A stretch of 30,339 bases of DNA from Nitrospira bacterium HGW-Nitrospira-1 (GTDB lineage Bacteria > Nitrospirota > Thermodesulfovibrionia > Thermodesulfovibrionales > UBA6898), in contig PGYF01000005.1 in assembly GCA_002839535.1 (NCBI GenBank), forward strand, positions 1 through 30,339, in the 5' to 3' direction. Below, in pieces: positions 1 to 7,576 of this stretch. Under the pieces are notes generated by a model. That model saw only the letters and a program-made list of their open reading frames with translations, had not been told where the DNA came from and made no database searches. Both the position numbers and the translations under genes were made by a program. The stretch's first letter is position 1; each line of letters begins with the position of its first letter.

Positions 1-23
1 CTATTCCCTTTCCTCTCTTGCAT
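1..23 (-). CDS. Probable IS transposase OrfA, first seven codons only
   Basis: The ATG at 21-23 follows AGGAGG by six bases, an ideal spacing. Only seven codons (MQERKGN) are visible before the window ends. A short basic N-terminus is usual for IS3-type OrfA helix-turn-helix proteins, but seven residues cannot prove identity. The call rests on the IS-like end just upstream. Confidence 0.35.
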
Positions 24-98
24 CTCGCACCTCCTAAGGTTTTAAGGTTGTATTGTAACCTAACCTTTCGGTGTGTCCACTATTTCGGGGGAAGATCA
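1..98 (-). mobile_element. End of an IS3-like insertion sequence, cut by the window edge
   Basis: Read on the minus strand, this stretch starts with TG at 98, as IS3-family ends do, and carries a probable terminal inverted repeat (about 75-98, GATCTTCCCCCGAAATAGTG core). A short leader follows, then a strong Shine-Dalgarno AGGAGG (30-35) and an ATG at 21-23. The visible codons read M-Q-E-R-K-G-N and run off the window, consistent with the start of a transposase OrfA. The other inverted repeat and the transposase body are not in view, so the family is inferred from the end structure only. Confidence 0.5.
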
Positions 99-125
99 AA
101 TACCACTCAAGTGTGATTATCTTTT

Positions 126-342
126 TCAGCATATCTCCAGTTTACCTCCATCCCTAAGTCCTTTGCTAATCCCCTTTAAATATCCTTCTAAATTGCCCTG
201 TCCTCTTATAACCAATTTACACTGTATATTTATTTTTAGCCGTAAAGTATCCTTTTTTATTTAAGAAAAACTCAATATTACTCATTACCATATCAGGCGT
301 TATCGCCTTCATGGGGCTTGTCAAATTTTTAGTTGAAATCAT
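126..342 (-). pseudogene. Small unidentified gene with an apparent single-base frameshift
   Basis: From ATG 342 one frame reads through MKAITPDMVMSNIEFF and KKGYFTAKNKYTV to a stop at 217-219. A second frame takes over at once, reading KLVIRGQGNLEGYLKGIS and ending KLEIC with a stop at 126-128. Both parts look like coherent protein with normal composition, and one inserted or deleted base near 217-222 would join them into a protein of about 72 residues. I do not recognise a family. It lies between the LPS heptosyltransferase and the IS end. No convincing ribosome-binding site precedes ATG 342 or the alternative ATG at 312. It could be a chance open frame. Confidence 0.35.
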
Positions 343-356
343 CTGAGTGACATCTT

Positions 357-1484
357 TCAATTACCTTGCTGTTTCCTTTCAGACATTTTTATTTGTTCTT
401 CCGAAAAAATGGTTTCACCAAATGCGCTATAATCGATTATCTTGATCGGAGCCATATCCAGGCATCTCCCTCCTGAGCGAACGGCACTAAACACCGTGTC
501 AGCGGTAATAGAGTTTACATCTCCGTTTGGAGACATCAGAACTATATGTCCACCGCCGCAGGGGCCGTAAATAGCAGGGTTTGTTTGCCCAAAAAGGGCA
601 ACCACAGGTGTGCCTACAGAGGCGCTTATATGGACTGCTCCTCCATCACCGGCAATAAGAAAATTTGCCATCGAGACCATTGCTGCAAAATTCATGATAT
701 GGCGCGTCTCATAAAATAAAGCATTTCCTTTCATTTCATTGCAAATCTTTATTGCTTTGTCTCTATCTGACAAAATACATGTTATTATGCACCTAAAGCC
801 GTTATTCTCAAAAAGCAGTTTGCCCAATTTAATAAAATTAGCTGACTGCCAGGTAGATGTTTTCCTATTATTGCTTATATTAAATACAGCTATTTTATTT
901 CCGGGATTTAGTCCATTGGAAATTAAAAATTTATAGGCGGAATCACGTTGTTCAGAGGGGATTGGTATCGTCGTGTCTTTTATAAAATCGTGAACTCCGA
1001 CAGCGGTCAGAAGATTTAGACATGCCTCAGTCTGATGAACCATTGAAAAATCTATTGGATTAACAGGAAAATTATAGCACCAATTCAATAAGTAATTTTT
1101 ATTTGAGATATAGCCAATTCTTATTTTTGCACCACTTAAAAATACTATTATTGCCAAAAAGCTTGAAAAGCCACCTTTTACACCTATTGCAACATCAAAT
1201 TTTACATTAGAACGCATTTTGTAATCCATTAACAGTTTCCGGACTTCAAGATGTCTGTTTCTGAGCAGCGAGTGTTTTCTGGTATATATGATCAAATCAT
1301 CTACAAGTGCGGTATCAGTAAAAATTTCAGCAGATGGTTTTTCAGCAAGCATAGTAATTTTAGCGTTTTTGAAATGATGCCTTAAAGTTTTAAGGAGGGG
1401 GATTGTGCAGATCATATCTCCAACTTTATTCAATCTGACAACTAAAATATGTTTTATATCATCACTACTAAGAATGCTTTGCAT
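357..1484 (-). CDS. Glycosyltransferase family 9 (LPS heptosyltransferase-like)
   Basis: A 375-residue ADP-heptose:LPS heptosyltransferase-type protein (GT9, GT-B fold, cytoplasmic side of the inner membrane). The N-terminal signature HILVVRLNKVGDMICTIPLL near residues 12-31 is the classic GT9 start. The C-terminal donor site contains the family pattern of a GDGGAVHISASVGTPVVALFG stretch (GxxxxHxAxxxGxPxxALFG type). It should add heptose or a related sugar to the LPS inner core. Length is normal for WaaC/WaaF/WaaQ proteins, but the exact acceptor cannot be read from sequence. The start overlaps the preceding heptosyltransferase gene by 17 bases, implying translational coupling. It is the last intact gene of the cluster. 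Confidence 0.85.
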   Translation of the reverse strand: MQSILSSDDIKHILVVRLNKVGDMICTIPLLKTLRHHFKNAKITMLAEKPSAEIFTDTALVDDLIIYTRKHSLLRNRHLEVRKLLMDYKMRSNVKFDVAIGVKGGFSSFLAIIVFLSGAKIRIGYISNKNYLLNWCYNFPVNPIDFSMVHQTEACLNLLTAVGVHDFIKDTTIPIPSEQRDSAYKFLISNGLNPGNKIAVFNISNNRKTSTWQSANFIKLGKLLFENNGFRCIITCILSDRDKAIKICNEMKGNALFYETRHIMNFAAMVSMANFLIAGDGGAVHISASVGTPVVALFGQTNPAIYGPCGGGHIVLMSPNGDVNSITADTVFSAVRSGGRCLDMAPIKIIDYSAFGETIFSEEQIKMSERKQQGN

Positions 1485-2580
1485 TTCTTAGTAATATTTC
1501 CCTTATTATATTTTTGACAACATTAGGTTCGATGGACTCCATGCATTTTCTAAGAGGCATTCCTTCGCATGCCCCCTTTTTACAAGGCATACATTGAAGA
1601 CTCTCTTTTATAACGATAGTTTTATCGTTCCATGGTCGCCACTGCACATCGTCTGTCGGCCCAAAAAGTGCGATAACCGACGTGCCAACTGCAGCAGCAA
1701 TATGCATTGGAGCAGAGTCAACTCCTAAAAACAAATCTGATGCCTCTGATATTGCAGCGAGTTGCTTAATATTGGTTTTGCCACATAGGTCAATCACCCC
1801 CCCATCCCCCCCCTCGACAATGGTAGGATGTGATGGGTCGGAGACTAAAGACAATATTTTTTTTGCCTTCCCCATCTCTCTTTTATCAGGGGAAGAAGTC
1901 ATTATAACTTTGACTCTCTGTCCAATAAGCCATTTTATTACTTCTGCCATATATTCATCTTTCCAGCATTTAAACAGCCATCGTGATGTTGGATGAACAT
2001 GGACAACTGTATCGTTGGCTTTTATATTATTTTCTTCAAATATACGCCTTACAAACAACCTTGCTTCATCAGGAATATAAAAATCCACTTTAGGGTCATC
2101 TGTGCTTATCCCGAATTGTTTTACTAAATCAAGATTTTGTAAGACCATATGCTGATTGCCGTTCCTCTGAGCAAGGTGGGTATAAAAATATCTTTTCCCT
2201 AAAAAACCATCTTTCGCAGGGTCATATGCCAGCCTATATTTTGCGCCTGCAATGAGTGATATTATTGCAGCCCTGTCTCCGCTGGTAAGGTCAATGGCCA
2301 TATCAAAGCCTCTTCCACGAATTGCTTTTAAAAAAGATAATTCCTCGATATATTTTTGTATAGTGCTTTTTTTCTTGATATTTCTGTTAAAAACTATTAA
2401 TTCATCAATTAGGGGATTTCCGGCAAGCGCTTCCTCTGTCCCTGAATTAACAAGGGCTGAGATATAGGCATTGGGAAATGTCTCCCTCAATGCCCTGAAA
2501 ACAGGGACTGTAAGCAGGACATCTCCGATATGCCGGAGTTTTATAACGAGAATCTTTTTTATATCTTTAAATTCACGCAT
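1468..2580 (-). CDS. Glycosyltransferase family 9, heptosyltransferase III (WaaQ)-like
   Basis: A 370-residue GT9 protein. The N-terminus KKILVIKLRHIGDVLLTVPV matches the WaaQ/RfaQ 'heptosyltransferase III' signature. The C-terminal donor site reads FLGVDSAPMHIAAAVGTSV followed by IALFGPT. A cysteine-rich patch (CMPCKKGACEGMPLRKC) near the end is usual in this subgroup. Predicted role: transfer of a heptose to the LPS inner core. It overlaps the upstream GT4 gene by 8 bases and the downstream GT9 by 17. Oddly, a glycine-rich loop (VEGGDGGVID) is encoded by adjacent G8 and G7 runs (1797-1813), which do not look like normal family sequence and might allow slippage. Confidence 0.88.
   Translation of the reverse strand: MREFKDIKKILVIKLRHIGDVLLTVPVFRALRETFPNAYISALVNSGTEEALAGNPLIDELIVFNRNIKKKSTIQKYIEELSFLKAIRGRGFDMAIDLTSGDRAAIISLIAGAKYRLAYDPAKDGFLGKRYFYTHLAQRNGNQHMVLQNLDLVKQFGISTDDPKVDFYIPDEARLFVRRIFEENNIKANDTVVHVHPTSRWLFKCWKDEYMAEVIKWLIGQRVKVIMTSSPDKREMGKAKKILSLVSDPSHPTIVEGGDGGVIDLCGKTNIKQLAAISEASDLFLGVDSAPMHIAAAVGTSVIALFGPTDDVQWRPWNDKTIVIKESLQCMPCKKGACEGMPLRKCMESIEPNVVKNIIREILLRNAKHS
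1797..1813. repeat. Paired poly-C/poly-G tracts (C7, AT, C8) inside the WaaQ-like gene
   Basis: The plus strand reads seven C, then AT, then eight C, followed by TCG. On the coding strand these are G runs in frame, giving GGDGG. The ATCCCC..CTCG context resembles the start of the palindromic element at 5281-5319 in the neighbouring GT2 gene, so this may be a decayed copy. Single-base slippage in either run would frameshift the heptosyltransferase. Confidence 0.6.
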
Positions 2581-3658
2581 TGCTCAAGAGCATTTTATAA
2601 AGGGCTTCTATTTTATCGAGCATTTTCTCAAAAGAATAGTTTTCTTTCACAAACCTTCTTCCTTCTTTCCCGAATTTTCTTCTCAATTCCGGTTTTCTAT
2701 AAAACTCTATAACCCTTTCTGCAATTTGTTCAGGTTTTTTGGGCACTATTAGAAATCCGGTCTTTTCGTCAATAACCGCTTCCTTAATAGCCCCTGCATC
2801 AGAAGCTACAACAGGTCGTTGCATTGCCATTGCCTGAAGGATGCTCTGTGGAACGCCTTCATTGGCATATGAGGGATGCACCAGAACATCCAGAGAGGCG
2901 ATTATTTCAGGTATATCCTCTCTATGCCCCTGCATAAAAACTTTACCCGTGAGTCCGAGGTTTTCTATCATGCCTTTTATATTCCGGTATTGAGGGCCGT
3001 CGCCAACAATGTAGAAAGAGGCGTCTGGAATCGCTTTGAGTATTAACGGAATTGCCTCTATAAAATAGTTATGCCCTTTCCAGCTTCTCAACACACCCAC
3101 CATCCCGACCGCATAGCCGTCTCTTTGTATGGCAGGCTTGACCTTCTCTATATTGAACATGTCTAAATCTATCCCTGTTGGTATGGAAAAAATCTTGCCT
3201 GCATCAAATCCATTATCCATTATCATCCTCTGCCTTATCTCTTCACCTGTTGTTATTATTGCATCAGGCAACCAGTTATATATCAAACGGCTGAGATAAG
3301 ACCTGCTGATAGACGTTGAAAGATGTCTTGTCCTGATTACTTTTGGCCGAACCCTTGAAAGCCTTGCAGAAATGGTCGCAACCCAACTGTCTGATGAACT
3401 GTGGGTATTAACTATATTAACGCCTTCATTATTGATAAGGGATAATATTTTCACGAATGACAACGGATTCTTCTTTTGAAATTGAGCAGGAAAGGTATAA
3501 ATGTTCAGTTCTTTAGCCCTTCTAAAGATATTGCTTTGCTCAGGCGCTGCGATTATTACACGGTATCCACTCTTGATCATTCCAAGAGACTCTCTAATTA
3601 TTCTAATTTCCTGTCCTCCCCAGCCTTCTGAGGATTCTGTGTGAAGTATTGTTTTCAT
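2573..3658 (-). CDS. Glycosyltransferase family 4
   Basis: A 361-residue GT-B glycosyltransferase. The N-terminal acceptor domain begins MKTILHTESSEGWGGQEIRI, with the GGQE loop typical of GT4. The C-terminal domain holds the donor-binding run GVLRSWKGHNYFIEA, then a YIVGDGP element. The EX7E region reads HPSYANEGVPQSILQAMAMQ, with E and A-M-A placed as in GT4. Predicted cytoplasmic transferase of the LPS core or outer core; sugar unknown. No strong ribosome-binding site precedes the ATG. It overlaps the downstream GT9 gene by 8 bases and is 48 bases from the upstream GT4. Confidence 0.88.
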   Translation of the reverse strand: MKTILHTESSEGWGGQEIRIIRESLGMIKSGYRVIIAAPEQSNIFRRAKELNIYTFPAQFQKKNPLSFVKILSLINNEGVNIVNTHSSSDSWVATISARLSRVRPKVIRTRHLSTSISRSYLSRLIYNWLPDAIITTGEEIRQRMIMDNGFDAGKIFSIPTGIDLDMFNIEKVKPAIQRDGYAVGMVGVLRSWKGHNYFIEAIPLILKAIPDASFYIVGDGPQYRNIKGMIENLGLTGKVFMQGHREDIPEIIASLDVLVHPSYANEGVPQSILQAMAMQRPVVASDAGAIKEAVIDEKTGFLIVPKKPEQIAERVIEFYRKPELRRKFGKEGRRFVKENYSFEKMLDKIEALYKMLLSNA

Positions 3659-3706
3659 TTAAATATTTTAACTATGAGGGGTTTATTTTTCCAATGGAAA
3701 GATTGT

Positions 3707-4849
3707 TTACAATTGGCTTGACTGCTTTACAACATATGTAAATTCTCTGACTGCCTTCTCTATTGGGAACTGTTCAGCCTTTTGTCTTGCAGCCTTGCCC
3801 ATAATTGCCAAATTATCTAAAGAATTCAATATTTTTTCAGACAAGTCTTTTGAATCTAAAAAATCATCTATAACAAAACCTTCCTTGCCGTTTTCTATCA
3901 ATTCAGCAGCTCCATTATTTTTTGTTGTTATTACAGGAAGACCTGATGCCATTGCCTCTAAGGTTGCATTGCTGAACGGATCGTAAAGAGTCGGCAGTAT
4001 AAATAAATCCGCTGCGGCATAAAATTTTTCTACCTCGTTTTGTATGCCAAGAAAGATGATTTTATCGGAAATTCCAAGCCTTTCAGCTATTGCCTTGTAT
4101 TTGTCAGCATCGCCTTTGCCAATAACAATTGCCTTAAAATCTTCCCCTTTTATAAGTGAAGCGGCATTTATAAGGGTATTAAGCCCTTTTCTTTCAAAGC
4201 CTGAACCTATAAAAAGCAATAATCTTTCTACTTCTGCCATATCAAATTTTTTTCTTATAACATCTTTCCATTTAACCCTGTTTTCAGGGGAAAATCTTTT
4301 TAAGTCAACTCCATTATAGATTATTGTTATCCTGTCTTCTGGGATAGAATAATATTTTATAATCTGCTCCTTCACCATTTTTGAATTAGCAATTATCCGC
4401 TTTGTATTTGTGAAGAGTTTCTTTTCAAGGAATAGCAGATAAATATGAAGAGGATTTATCTTAAATGAAATCTTTTTATAAAAAGGCTCAATCCCTGACC
4501 TTATCATTAACCACTCTGAATGGCATCCCTCTCCTGCCCTATAAATATCCTGATAAGTCGTTCTTTCAAGGCTTATAATGCAGTCGTAGAGTTTTGAGTT
4601 TTGAGTTTTGAGTTTTGAGTTTGTATTGATATTGAAAGTTAATGCGCTGAGAAATGAGCCAAATGGCAGTATATTTACTTTATGAAAGATAAGGCCTTCT
4701 TCGTCTGTCCAGTGATTTGAGAATACATGTATTTCATAGCCTGCATTTTTGAGGTATTGTATAAGTGTCTGTAGATACCTTTCAGCGCCGCCGTGAATGG
4801 AAAATTTCTTTTTTATGAATGCAAGCTTCAATTCTAACTCTTTTCCCAT
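3707..4849 (-). CDS. Glycosyltransferase family 4 (WaaG-like) with an in-frame repeat insertion
   Basis: A 380-residue GT4 enzyme. The acceptor domain opens with KLAFIKKKFSIHGGAERYLQ, the GGAE loop being typical of WaaG-like LPS core transferases. The donor domain contains FIGSGFERKGLNTLI, AIVIGKGD and the EX7E-type run DPFSNATLEAMASGLPVITT. Residues about 77-87 (NSKLKTQNSKL) are encoded by a 7-base tandem repeat and look like an insertion in the variable acceptor loop. The listed ATG overlaps the GT2 stop by 16 bases. A TTG seven codons in, closer to the usual start of the family, is an alternative. Probably adds glucose or another hexose to the core; donor not determinable. Confidence 0.88.
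   Translation of the reverse strand: MGKELELKLAFIKKKFSIHGGAERYLQTLIQYLKNAGYEIHVFSNHWTDEEGLIFHKVNILPFGSFLSALTFNINTNSKLKTQNSKLYDCIISLERTTYQDIYRAGEGCHSEWLMIRSGIEPFYKKISFKINPLHIYLLFLEKKLFTNTKRIIANSKMVKEQIIKYYSIPEDRITIIYNGVDLKRFSPENRVKWKDVIRKKFDMAEVERLLLFIGSGFERKGLNTLINAASLIKGEDFKAIVIGKGDADKYKAIAERLGISDKIIFLGIQNEVEKFYAAADLFILPTLYDPFSNATLEAMASGLPVITTKNNGAAELIENGKEGFVIDDFLDSKDLSEKILNSLDNLAIMGKAARQKAEQFPIEKAVREFTYVVKQSSQL
4589..4622. repeat. 7-bp tandem repeat (GAGTTTT, four full copies plus a partial)
   Basis: The plus strand has four perfect consecutive GAGTTTT units (4589-4616) and a partial fifth. The tract lies within the WaaG-like GT4 gene and on the coding strand gives the peptide NSKLKTQ-NSKL. 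Because the unit is seven bases, gain or loss of one copy shifts the frame; only steps of three copies keep it. A related degenerate run (gagcttggagttcagagttcagag) lies at about 5334-5357 in the next GT gene. Confidence 0.9.
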
Positions 4850-5661
4850 GCCTTTGCATATTTGAGAAATGTATAAAAGCTGTAAAGTATTGCAAGCATA
4901 AATCCGCGTATGCCGTCCCTGAAACCCTGCTTTATCAAAAGCATCTTCAGAAAGGTAAAAACCGGACTCACCAACATCTTAAAAACTAAAGAAACAGAAG
5001 ATGGCTGCGGATTTTTTGAGAGTATCTCTTTTGCTGAGAGTGTGGAATAATTTTCCATTTTCTTTATGAAATCAGAAATAGTCCTGTATGTATAATGCTC
5101 CAGAGGATTTTTCAGGCAACCGACAGGTCCTTTAACTATCACTTTTTCGTGGACTTCCCTCTCCTCAACATAAGATGCGTCTTTTCTGAACAGCCTCACT
5201 GTGTAATCAGGCCACCAGCCGCCGTGTTTTATCCATCTTCCGAGAAAGAAATTCTTTCTCGGCACATAAAAACCGGCAGCCCCCCCTCGCCCCCCTTTAA
5301 CAAAGGAAGGCGAGGGGGGATTTTGAAAGTTTTGAGCTTGGAGTTCAGAGTTCAGAGCAATTTTCTCTATAATTTCTTTTTTTAACTCCAGCGTGACCCT
5401 TTCATCCGCGTCGAGTATCAGAACCCAATTTTTCTCCGCATAATCCACTGCTGTCTGTTTCTGCTTTGCATAGCCTTTCCATTCTTCCATGAAAACCCTG
5501 CATCCAAATCCTTTTGCAATTTCTAATGTTCTATCAGCGCTGCCGGAGTCAACCACTACAATATCATCAGCGAAAGAAACGCTCTTCAGGCAATCAGGAA
5601 GCCTTTCCTCTTCATTTTTGGTGATAATGGCGACTGAAAGCAGTATTTTTTGTTCTGTCAT
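4834..5661 (-). CDS. Glycosyltransferase family 2, WaaE/KdtX-like, with palindromic insertion
   Basis: A 275-residue GT-A enzyme of the WaaE/KdtX group, which adds a hexose to inner-core heptose in LPS. Visible features are the N-terminus SVAIITKNEEERLPDCLKS, the nucleotide-binding VVDSGSADRT (36-45), the metal-binding DADE (84-87) and the conserved GGWWPDYTVRLFRKD segment. Residues about 104-129 interrupt the family pattern: they are encoded by a palindromic repeat (5281-5319) plus a degenerate GAGTT repeat, giving NPPSPSFVKGGRGG. The frame stays open, so the insertion was tolerated or selected. It overlaps the GT4 gene by 16 bases. A 163-base gap separates it from the ABC exporter gene upstream. 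Confidence 0.88.
   Translation of the reverse strand: MTEQKILLSVAIITKNEEERLPDCLKSVSFADDIVVVDSGSADRTLEIAKGFGCRVFMEEWKGYAKQKQTAVDYAEKNWVLILDADERVTLELKKEIIEKIALNSELQAQNFQNPPSPSFVKGGRGGAAGFYVPRKNFFLGRWIKHGGWWPDYTVRLFRKDASYVEEREVHEKVIVKGPVGCLKNPLEHYTYRTISDFIKKMENYSTLSAKEILSKNPQPSSVSLVFKMLVSPVFTFLKMLLIKQGFRDGIRGFMLAILYSFYTFLKYAKAWEKS
5281..5319. repeat. Palindromic repeat element inserted in frame in a GT2 gene
   Basis: Arms 5281-5298 and 5302-5319 pair as CCCCCCTCGCC/GGCGAGGGGGG (11 perfect pairs), a two-base mismatch, then CCTTT/AAAGG, around an AAC loop. The element encodes part of the peptide NPPSPSFVKGGRGG, which looks foreign to the KdtX-like fold. Similar mobile palindromes that insert in frame into proteins are known, for example Rickettsia palindromic elements. 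Confidence 0.85.
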
Positions 5662-5824
5662 TTTAGTAACTATTCAGCCACAGATTTGCGCTGATTACCG
5701 CTGATATTTTTTCTTTTAGAGCCTGTTGCACGAACATTTTTCAAATGGGCAATCTCCTGAAATTCGCATGGATATTCTTCGGGGTCAGAATCATGGAGGT
5801 CATTTCGTTGCCCTATCCTGACCG
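5662..5824. other. Intergenic gap with a degenerate dispersed-type repeat
   Basis: This is one of the two longest gaps between intact genes inside the cluster. It contains a run at about 5674-5706 in which GATT-GCGCT-like units recur (cagatttgcgctgatta, ccgctgat), the kind of short intergenic repeat scattered through some environmental genomes. On the minus strand it could hold a promoter or weak terminator for the core genes downstream, but I see no convincing -35/-10 pair or stem followed by a T run. Confidence 0.35.
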
Positions 5825-7576
5825 TTAAACATTGTCCTCATCCTGCAAATCCTGATTGCTGAATTGCAGGTCGTAGAGTTCCCTGTAGAGGCCGTTATGC
5901 TTCAAGAGCCCTTCGTGAGTTCCTGACTCGGCAATCCGTCCCTTATCCATAACTATAATCCTGTCAGCCCTTTTTATGGTTGAAAGCCTGTGCGCTATAA
6001 CAAATGTGGTTCTTTCATGCATAAGGGCTGCAAGGGCTTTCTGAACCATTAGCTCCGAGGCTGTATCAAGCGCTGAGGTTGCCTCGTCAAGTATTAGTAC
6101 CGGAGGGTTTTTAAGTATCGCCCGCGCAATAGAGAGTCTCTGTCTCTGCCCGCCTGAAAGCCGCATTCCTCTTTCACCGATTATAGTATCATAGCCCCGG
6201 GGAAGCTCCACAATAAAATCATGCGCATATGCGGCCTTCGACGCTGCCATGACCGCTGTCATATCCGCCTCCGGTTTGCCGTAAGATATATTGGCTGCCA
6301 CTGTATCATTAAAAAGTATCACTTCCTGACCGACTATGCCGAATTGATTTCTCAATGATTGAAGAGTGGCTGTAGAAATATCGGTCCCGTCAATAAAAAT
6401 GCCGCCTTCCGTCGGCGTGAAAAATCTCGGTAAAAGATTTACAAGGGTGGTTTTGCCGCCTCCGCTTTTCCCGACGATTGCAAGTATTTCACCCTTCTTT
6501 ACCTGAAAGTTTATGTTGTCCAACGCCTTTCGCCTGGCTGAAGGATAGATAAAGGAAACCTTCTCAAATCTGATTTCTTTCTCTATTGGCCTTATTATTT
6601 CTGTCCCTTCTTCCTCACCCTTTACAGACAGCAGGGCATGAATCCTGCTCAATGCGCCTCTTGCCTGCTGTATGCCGATATTTACCCTCGCAAGCCTTTT
6701 TGCAGGCGTGTATATCAAAAAAACAGCTGTAAGAAACGAAGTGAAATCTCCGACAGTAATCACATTTTTGATCATAAGATTTCCGCCATGCCACATAACA
6801 AATGCTATGCCTAAACCCGCTACAACCTCCATGATCAGCGAGGCAGACCCAGAGACCCTGGTGGCGCGCATATTCTCCCTGTAGAAATCCCTGGTTTTTT
6901 CTGTAAATCGTTCCACCTCATTGGCCTGCCTGCTGAATGCCTTAATAATCCTGATGCCGGCGAAACTTTCGTTGAGGAATTCAGTGATCAGAGATATTTT
7001 TTCCTGTGCGCGTTTACTGATAAGTCTCATTCGTTTTCCAAGCCGTCCTACCGCGTAAAAAGCAACGGGCAAAACAACAATTGAAATCAGCGTTAAATCC
7101 CACCTGCGCCATAATGCAACCGCAGTAAGCGCTATTACAGAAGAACTTTCAATAAATAAATCCTTGATGGTCAGGGATACAACGCCTTCCAAAACCGCGG
7201 TATCATTTATTGTCTTTGAAATAAGTTCTCCGCTGGAATTCTTGCTGAAATACCCTGTAGGGAGAACAGTGATATGCGCATAAAGCCTGTTTCGCAGATG
7301 CATTACCATTTTCTGGCCAACTGATCTCATGAGGTATTCATGGAAAAAAGTAAACGCTCCTTTGATAAAAAAAATTAAAAATACAACAAGAGGGACAAAC
7401 AACAGCAGGGTTGCATCTCTTTTAATGAATATGTCATCCATGACAGGCTTTACAAACCAGGCAAGAGACGCATTGAGACCGGATACCATCGAGCTTATAA
7501 TTACTGCAAGGACAACCCTCCGCCAATACGGTTTAACGAGATGGATTATTTTTTTATAGTCTTCCAATGAAATCAT
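5825..7576 (-). CDS. msbA: ABC exporter of the MsbA/PglK type (lipid-linked glycan or lipid A flippase)
   Basis: A 583-residue half-transporter with the MsbA length and order. Six predicted membrane helices (about residues 20-300) precede a nucleotide-binding domain with Walker A GKSGGGKT (369-376), signature LSGGQ (473-477), Walker B VLILDE (493-498) and the H-loop in AHRLST (H529). MsbA flips lipid A-core across the inner membrane. PglK, of nearly the same architecture, flips lipid-linked oligosaccharide. Neighbours are a PglF-like dehydratase and a PglC-like transferase, so a PglK-type role is as likely as the MsbA role; the symbol is provisional. The gene overlaps the dehydratase by 23 bases. 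GGAG precedes a TTG three codons after the listed ATG, so the true start may be 7567. Confidence 0.88.
   Translation of the reverse strand: MISLEDYKKIIHLVKPYWRRVVLAVIISSMVSGLNASLAWFVKPVMDDIFIKRDATLLLFVPLVVFLIFFIKGAFTFFHEYLMRSVGQKMVMHLRNRLYAHITVLPTGYFSKNSSGELISKTINDTAVLEGVVSLTIKDLFIESSSVIALTAVALWRRWDLTLISIVVLPVAFYAVGRLGKRMRLISKRAQEKISLITEFLNESFAGIRIIKAFSRQANEVERFTEKTRDFYRENMRATRVSGSASLIMEVVAGLGIAFVMWHGGNLMIKNVITVGDFTSFLTAVFLIYTPAKRLARVNIGIQQARGALSRIHALLSVKGEEEGTEIIRPIEKEIRFEKVSFIYPSARRKALDNINFQVKKGEILAIVGKSGGGKTTLVNLLPRFFTPTEGGIFIDGTDISTATLQSLRNQFGIVGQEVILFNDTVAANISYGKPEADMTAVMAASKAAYAHDFIVELPRGYDTIIGERGMRLSGGQRQRLSIARAILKNPPVLILDEATSALDTASELMVQKALAALMHERTTFVIAHRLSTIKRADRIIVMDKGRIAESGTHEGLLKHNGLYRELYDLQFSNQDLQDEDNV

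Noticed and set aside
73..264. Plus-strand 63-codon open frame near the left edge
   Set aside because: It starts inside the IS end and runs across the minus-strand remnant; composition is unlike protein and no ribosome-binding site is seen.
296..309. AGGCG-TTAT-CGCCT hairpin after the last heptosyltransferase, considered as a terminator
   Set aside because: There is no T run after the stem on the minus strand, and the stem is short. It also lies within a coding remnant.
4589..4622. Short tandem repeats considered as a CRISPR array
   Set aside because: The unit is 7 bases with no spacers, lying inside a gene.
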